The position numbers were made by a program, and so were the translations under genes. DNA of 64,000 bases from Mytilus trossulus (taxonomy: Eukaryota; Mollusca; Bivalvia; Mytilida; Mytilidae), in NCBI RefSeq assembly GCF_036588685.1, contig NC_086384.1, forward strand, positions 52,603,445-52,667,444, read 5' to 3'. Below the pieces are notes generated by a model, which was given only the letters and a program-made list of their open reading frames with translations, made no database searches and was not told where the DNA came from. Shown piece by piece: positions 59,060 through 64,000 of the stretch. Each line of letters opens with the position of its first letter. Position 1 is the first letter of the stretch.

Positions 59060-59950
59060 GAATAAATAAGTTAAGTATTATATAAAGAGTGCAAATCCGG
59101 GTTTAGGATTTTTGATTGCCCGCATATCGGAAACGGTTGAAACAACATTAAAAAAAATATATGACTCATATGATTGAGTTTTGAACCCTTGAATTCCCTT
59201 ACAATAGGTATACTCTTTATATCATAAAAGAGCTAATTGAAGTAGCAGCAAAAGTTATGTTTTGTGTAGTAAGCAATGATCCGGGACAAGGATTACTTGG
59301 CGCCAACATACAGAAAATTGCAGAACTTACCAAATAAAAAACCTACGACCAAGCATAAATTTATCGAGTTTTGAACCCTTGAATCCCTTGATAATAGATA
59401 TAACCTATATAAAAAAAAAAAAAAGACTTAGCAACAGTTACATTTGTGTAGAAAGCACTAATCCGGGTTATGGTTTACTGGTCGCCAACATACCGCAAAT
59501 GGCACAACTTGCCGAAGAAAAAAACCCATGACCAATCAGTTTAGAAATAAAGGCATCAATAGTATACCGCTGTTCGAAATTCATAAATCGATTGAGAAAA
59601 AAACCCGATCCTGGTCACACACTTAAACTGAGGGAAACGCATCAAATATAAGAGGATAACTACGATACAACAGAAACACACAATTAAAATGAAACAGACA
59701 CAGAAACGAACTACAATATGACAATGGCCATTTTCCCGATTTGGTACAGAACATTTTAAGAAAAACTGGTGGGTAGAACCTGGTTTTGTGGCATGCCAAA
59801 TCCTCACGCTTTAAAATAGAACACTGGAATCCCTTAGTAACAGGTATATCCTACATATTTATTAGGTTCTAAGATTCTACGTATTCTAAAAAGCAAATAG
59901 AATGGACAATAAAAGTAAACACTTGTATATATAGCAACAATCTGGTTTAA
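59060..59950 (+). repeat. Diverged block of the 176-bp satellite, interrupted
   Basis: Phrases 'gcaaatccgggtttaggatt', 'gattgagttttgaacccttg', 'aataggtatactctttatat', 'gcgccaacatacagaaaatt' and 'gaatcccttgataatag' follow the order of the satellite at 10975-12215. It is interrupted at about 59545-59815 by another copy of the 'aacgaactataatataacaa' repeat. The stretch 59951-60489 shows no gene. Confidence 0.65.
59545..59815. repeat. Mussel 'aacgaactataatataacaa' repeat, copy 3, inside the satellite
   Basis: 'aataaaggcatcaatagtat', 'attcataaatcgattgag', 'gcatcaaatataagagga' and 'aacctggttttgtggcatgc' run in order. The minus-strand frame at 59556-59807 is part of this repeat. Confidence 0.75.
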
Positions 59951-60489
59951 GGTGATATGTGTGTCTTCCTCCAACTTGGATTGTAAAAAAACAGAGAACC
60001 AAAGGTCCAAATTTTCTATCAAGTTAGCAAAACTTAATGCAGGAATGCAGATATTTAATGTAAATTTACAAGAAAATAACTTATAGATATTAATATTTTT
60101 GCAAATGTTGATTATTGTTGGTTGTTTATTTTTTTTTTATCAAATTAACATTTTAAGGGGAGGTAACTCTAAAACAGTGCATTTTCTGAGGGATTCTACA
60201 GGGAATTTTCCTATTTTGTATTTTAGCCGAAAAAAAACCGTACGGTGACCCTATCTTTTCTTATGATATTCTCAAAGCATTGTCTAAAAGCTATCTTTTC
60301 CTTAAGAATTTAACCATTCTATCATTTTGTTTAGTTTCTAATCACAAAATGGTGTTTTTCCTGTATAATCCATACAAAATATATAAACAATCGTATATAA
60401 GAGCGTACAAGCTGTTACTGAAAGTTTGAAAGTACAAAAACAGATACTTCTGATCTGAACAACATGACAAAAAGTCCTCGTGTTATACG

Positions 60490-61376
60490 CGTGCATTCCC
60501 TTCTAACACAAACGATACAAACGGTTCAGTGCGCACACGTTCGATGATTTGTTTCTAACATACGTTTGCTAAGTTTGCATAAACTTTGACAAACTATGCA
60601 CTCGATAAAAATGCCTCTACAGTTCGCGATCGTCGTTCGTCGTTTGTTCATACAACAGCTGCATTTCTTTCTAACTTTAACATTTAATGAATTATCTAAA
60701 TATTATATTTCCACTATCAAAAAGAGGTATGAAAAAAATGTTATAAAGAAATAGACTTTTATTTTATATACTTCTTTTATTGAAAAAAAAACCCCTTACT
60801 ACATGGTCTACTTGAACCTAAGGATGTTCTTTAGACCGGAACCTCGGTAAGTGGTTCTTTTTTATTAGTTTTAAGTACGTTTTTTAAAAAAAATAAACCC
60901 TCATCAAAGCCTATGTTTGTATGTTTCGTGTTATGCGGAATAAAATACATTTTATCTATTTATGTCTTTTGAAGTTTAGGTTGCATTTCTTTCTTACCAA
61001 AGTTTTGTAAACGTTGTGTGTCGTTTGCACATGGTTTGTTATCGTTTACTTAACGTTACAAGAGTAAAAACACATACATCGTTTGATAAGTGTTTACTGA
61101 CCCTGTTTAAACTTTCAATAATGTATGCACATGTTGTTGGGAAACAGACTTATTACAAAAGTTTAAACCAATACATCGTTAAATCAGGTTAAGTTAGAGA
61201 GAAATGAAGCGTTTGTACTAACAAACGACGAACGACAAACTGTAGAAGCATTTTTAGCGAGTGCATAGTTTGTCATACTTTAGGTAAACTTTGCAGACAT
61301 ATGTTAGAAACAAATGACCGAAACATGTGCGCGCTTAGCCGTTTGCTTCGTTTGTGTTCGACAAAAATGCATTCTT
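60490..61376. mobile_element. About 0.9-kb element with long (about 165 bp) inverted ends
   Basis: The left arm ('cacaaacgatacaaacgg', 'gatttgtttctaacatac', 'gacaaactatgcactcg', 'cgtcgttcgtcgtttgtt') pairs with the right arm ('aacaaacgacgaacgac', 'cgagtgcatagtttgtc', 'atatgttagaaacaaatga', 'ccgtttgcttcgtttgtg'). The centre contains further diverged copies of the same words. There is no open frame of note. Confidence 0.75.
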
Positions 61377-61800
61377 AGAAAATATTTTAAATCTTCACAG
61401 CTAACAATTACTATACGTAGAGTAAGGAAATGTAAAAATTTTAATTGATTTTCATTTTGGCACTAAGTTTATGAAAACATACGACCAGAAGTGTGTCACA
61501 ATTTTTATTTATAAACATTTCTTCGATTTAATCACCAATCGAATCACATACGTCATGGACTCACCTACTTAATATTACAGATATAAAATTCTCCTTTATT
61601 GTCAAGATAAAATATATAAGGTGTCAAATTCAAGTAATAAACAAACACTGTATCACTCTAATGTTTTGAAATTCTTATCACAAGCAAACACATTTAGATT
61701 AATAACAACAGTTTCAGGTGTTCTCCGTATCTTATTTTGAATGACCATTCCTTGTACAAGTATCGAAATTGAACTTTTGAATTCATGGTCCAGTTTTTCG

Positions 61801-61810
61801 TATATATAAA
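61801..61810 (+). promoter_or_regulatory. TATA box of the secreted-peptide gene
   Basis: 'tatatataaa' lies 68 bp before the end of the leader, at 61801. A start about 30 bp downstream would leave a 5' UTR of about 45 bp before the ATG at 61878. No other TATA-like motif is as well placed. Confidence 0.5.
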
Positions 61811-61877
61811 TTAAAATCAAGGTATATGTTTTAAACCAGGACTAGAGCAAGTTGACTATTCTACTTACATTTACAAA

Positions 61878-63408
61878 ATGAATACCTTTACGTTGAGTTA
61901 TGTTATATCAACTCTTATTATTGTGTGTTTTGGAATTCCAGTGTTAAATACCGATAAAGGTAAACTCATTATTCTTTAAAACCTTTTAAATTACATTATT
62001 AGTACACATTGATTTAAATAATACCATGATTTTCCCCCGAAAAGAATGAACATGTTGTCCATTCGTGTGATATGTTTTATCATTTGATTTTGCCAATTTA
62101 TTAGGAACTTTCCGCTTTGAATTGTCCTCGGGGTTCAAAATTTTTGATATTTTACTTTTTAGTTACTGGTCAAAATAATATAAAAAAGGACCAACTACAA
62201 AGCATAAAGGGTCTCTTTATATAAATGCTCACAAGTCTTTAAATGATCAAAATTGAGAAATACATCGAAATGAAGGTGACTATGTCTTTATTTAAACCTG
62301 ATGACTTCATAATTATTATTTAATATTTTTGTAAAAATAAAGCATATTAACAACAGATAAGTTAAGTCGGCATCATATCTTGACTTGCATCTATAAATCG
62401 ATAATGAGGGAAGGTTGAAAAGAAAACTTTACAACAAAAGAGATGATGTCTGCTTCCAAATTATGAACTTTCCATTTCTATGTAGCAACAGTCCAGCAGC
62501 GTCTGCATACAACGTATATATATCTACGATTGATACGATATTCTCGGGCTTTTATTTCCTAACATGATTTCATCTATAGAGGGTTAATGCTCACAAGGAA
62601 GCTATTTAACCAAGAGTTGCTTAGTCTTTTAGTATTCTATGTTGCGTCTTGTGTACTATAATTTGTCTGTTTGCTTTCTTTGGCGTTGTTTGTTTGTATA
62701 ATTTTGAAATTTGGACAAATTCTCTGTGATAAAGAATATTCAGTATTACCAAGTGTAAATTCTGTGAAAGATACTCACTTAAACCCACCAATAACGATTA
62801 AATGAATTGCGTTTAAAAAAAAACCGAAAGCTAAATCACAGATGTTTTTTTCAATGTTTTTGAAACTTCTTAAAAAAATGTTAACACTTTATATAATACA
62901 TTTATTCGTATTCGTCTAAGAAACAATACTGGTCGTATGCTTTCATAAACTTAGAACTAAAATGAAAACTAATTTAAATTTGCGCATTTCGTCAATCGTT
63001 GTATATCTATTGATATCTGTGCAGGTTTTTAATAGTAATATAAAAGGTTCGATAGCTTTCCAAAAAATATATTTTTTATCTTTCTAAGAAATAATTGTTC
63101 ATTGATATCCTTTTTGATCTAATGACCTGCCATGTCTAGATTTGACTTATTTCCCCCATCCTGATATCGTCATTTAGAATCTTTAGTCGAATTAAAACAT
63201 TTTTTTTTATTGATTTTTAAATTTATTTTTTGTTACTTTTTCTCGTTGCAATGTTGTTTCCTATATTTGCAGCAATTCAGATTGCAACAGAACTTGTATC
63301 TCGTGGAAAAGCAGAACGTCTTGTAACAGCAGCGAAGTGTTTCACGTGGTGCATCAGCAGAGTGAAATTTGACCCAACTGGCGAAATATGTACTCAAGTT
63401 TGTAACAC
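61878..63408 (+). CDS. Small secreted cysteine peptide, 5' part
   Basis: Exon 1 (61878-61959) encodes MNTFTLSYVISTLIIVCFGI and PVLNTDK, a clear secretory signal peptide, ending in donor 'aaag|gtaaac'. Exon 2 (63273-63408) follows acceptor 'tatatttgcag' in phase and reads AIQIATELVSRGKAERLVTA, AKCFTWCISRVKFDPTGEIC and TQVCNT, up to a donor 'ac|gttagt'. The four cysteines are spaced C-x3-C-x12-C-x3-C, as in helical-hairpin peptides. The rest of the gene lies beyond 63408 and probably outside the window; reading through the donor would give a TAA at 63542-63544. It could be an immune effector, hormone-like or other extracellular peptide. No family is claimed. Confidence 0.62.
62040..62170 (+). 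repeat. Mussel 'ccattcgtttgatgtgtttt' repeat, intron of the peptide gene
   Basis: 'gtccattcgtgtgatatgtt', 'tatcatttgattttgcca' and 'ggaactttccgctttgaatt' mark a mytilid repeat recognised from memory. Another copy lies at 63740-63900. Confidence 0.65.
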
Positions 63409-63739
63409 GTTAGTAAAACATTTTGTTATCTCGCTAATATTTTGTATAAGTAAGATATTCAATTCCGTTATAAATAAACAGAATGATATTGATTTTTTAT
63501 TTAAACTACTTTGGACTGATAATATAATTATTCAATTGATGTAAAGAAGAAACGTATTTTCATTTTCCTAAATTGTGTAATACTAGTATGTTACTGACCA
63601 TTTTTGAAACTTTCAGTTTGTTCAAATATTTTAACTTTAAGAAAATATACCTGAAACCAGTAATACATAATAAAAATTGAATCGTCATATGCATATTAAA
63701 ACGAATTTATGCAACCGTCATACTAGCTAGATAGAAAAC

Positions 63740-63900
63740 CAGGTTTAATCCACCATTTTCTATGTAAAGGAATAAAGCAGTTATTTTCCATTCGTTTGAT
63801 GTGTTTTAGCTTTTGATTTTGCCTTTTGAAAAAAATACTTTTCTTTTGGAGTTTCCTTTCAGTTCAGTATTTTTCTTGTTATTTGACTTTTTAATTTCAT
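63740..63900 (+). repeat. Mussel 'ccattcgtttgatgtgtttt' repeat, second copy
   Basis: 'ttttccattcgtttgatgtg', 'tagcttttgattttgcctt' and 'tcagtatttttcttgttatt' follow the order of the copy at 62040-62170. The remaining DNA to 64000 shows no exon that I can support. Confidence 0.65.
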
Positions 63901-64000
63901 GCTATGATGAATACTCAGATCTCAGATGTTGCGTTGCTTACCTCTTTTCTAAACTGCATTATCGAAAAATTTAATTTAAAAAGTTTCAAATAAATTATGA

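Noticed and set aside
59556-59807. 83-codon minus-strand frame with a hydrophobic stretch
   Set aside because: It matches a high-copy repeat also present at 18138-18510 and 58850-59045; the similar frame at 18277-18510 is the same artefact.
1-64000. tRNA, rRNA or other structured RNA genes
   Set aside because: I looked for cloverleaf-like and conserved RNA patterns by eye and found none. A covariance-model scan would be needed to exclude them.

Overview
This is nuclear DNA of a marine bivalve, most likely a mytilid mussel (Mytilus or close kin). The genes are animal genes split by GT-AG introns. The sequence is AT-rich and more than half of it consists of short non-autonomous transposons, tandem repeats and dispersed repeats. 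Several of these I recognise from memory as high-copy mussel sequences, for example the 'gacgaaacgcgcgtctggcg' tail and the 'gatgtggtatgattgcca' family. No prokaryotic, viral or organellar genes were seen.

Layout. (1) 1-6.4 kb: 3' end of a synaptobrevin/VAMP gene on the + strand. It has the transmembrane exon and at least three, possibly four, mutually exclusive last exons; the SNARE-motif exons lie left of the window. (2) 11-20 kb: a gene-free nest of elements. A satellite with a period of about 176 bp is split by a decayed CR1/Jockey-type retrotransposon, which is itself split by a 1.35-kb element made of ACAAAA/TTTTGT repeats and by a tandem repeat that carries a 1.8-kb element. (3) 20.3-24.0 kb: a 48-bp minisatellite of about 75 units that keeps one reading frame largely open. 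(4) 24.4-25.4 kb, minus strand: intronless B3GALT6 (glycosaminoglycan linker galactosyltransferase II). (5) 26.7-33.4 kb, plus strand: NECAP, an endocytic AP-2 accessory protein, in seven exons and head-to-head with B3GALT6. (6) 36-39 kb: nested repeats. (7) 42.6-46.9 kb, plus strand: an unrecognised gene for a Lys/Glu-rich protein, with an in-frame stop located exactly inside a frame-preserving 75-bp potential intron. (8) 49.2-50.5 kb: a MULE-like element with a second miniature element inside one of its terminal repeats. (9) 50.9-57.0 kb, plus strand: a three-exon gene for a small TTC17-like protein (signal peptide, one TPR block, C-terminal membrane segment). (10) 57-61.4 kb: repeats. (11) 61.9-63.4 kb, plus strand: start of a gene for a small secreted cysteine peptide, running toward the right edge.

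The recognisable genes serve membrane traffic and the secretory pathway (VAMP, NECAP, B3GALT6, the TTC17-like protein). I see no evidence that they form a functional cluster. Exon models were assembled by hand from splice signals, reading frame and remembered protein families; none has been tested against transcripts.
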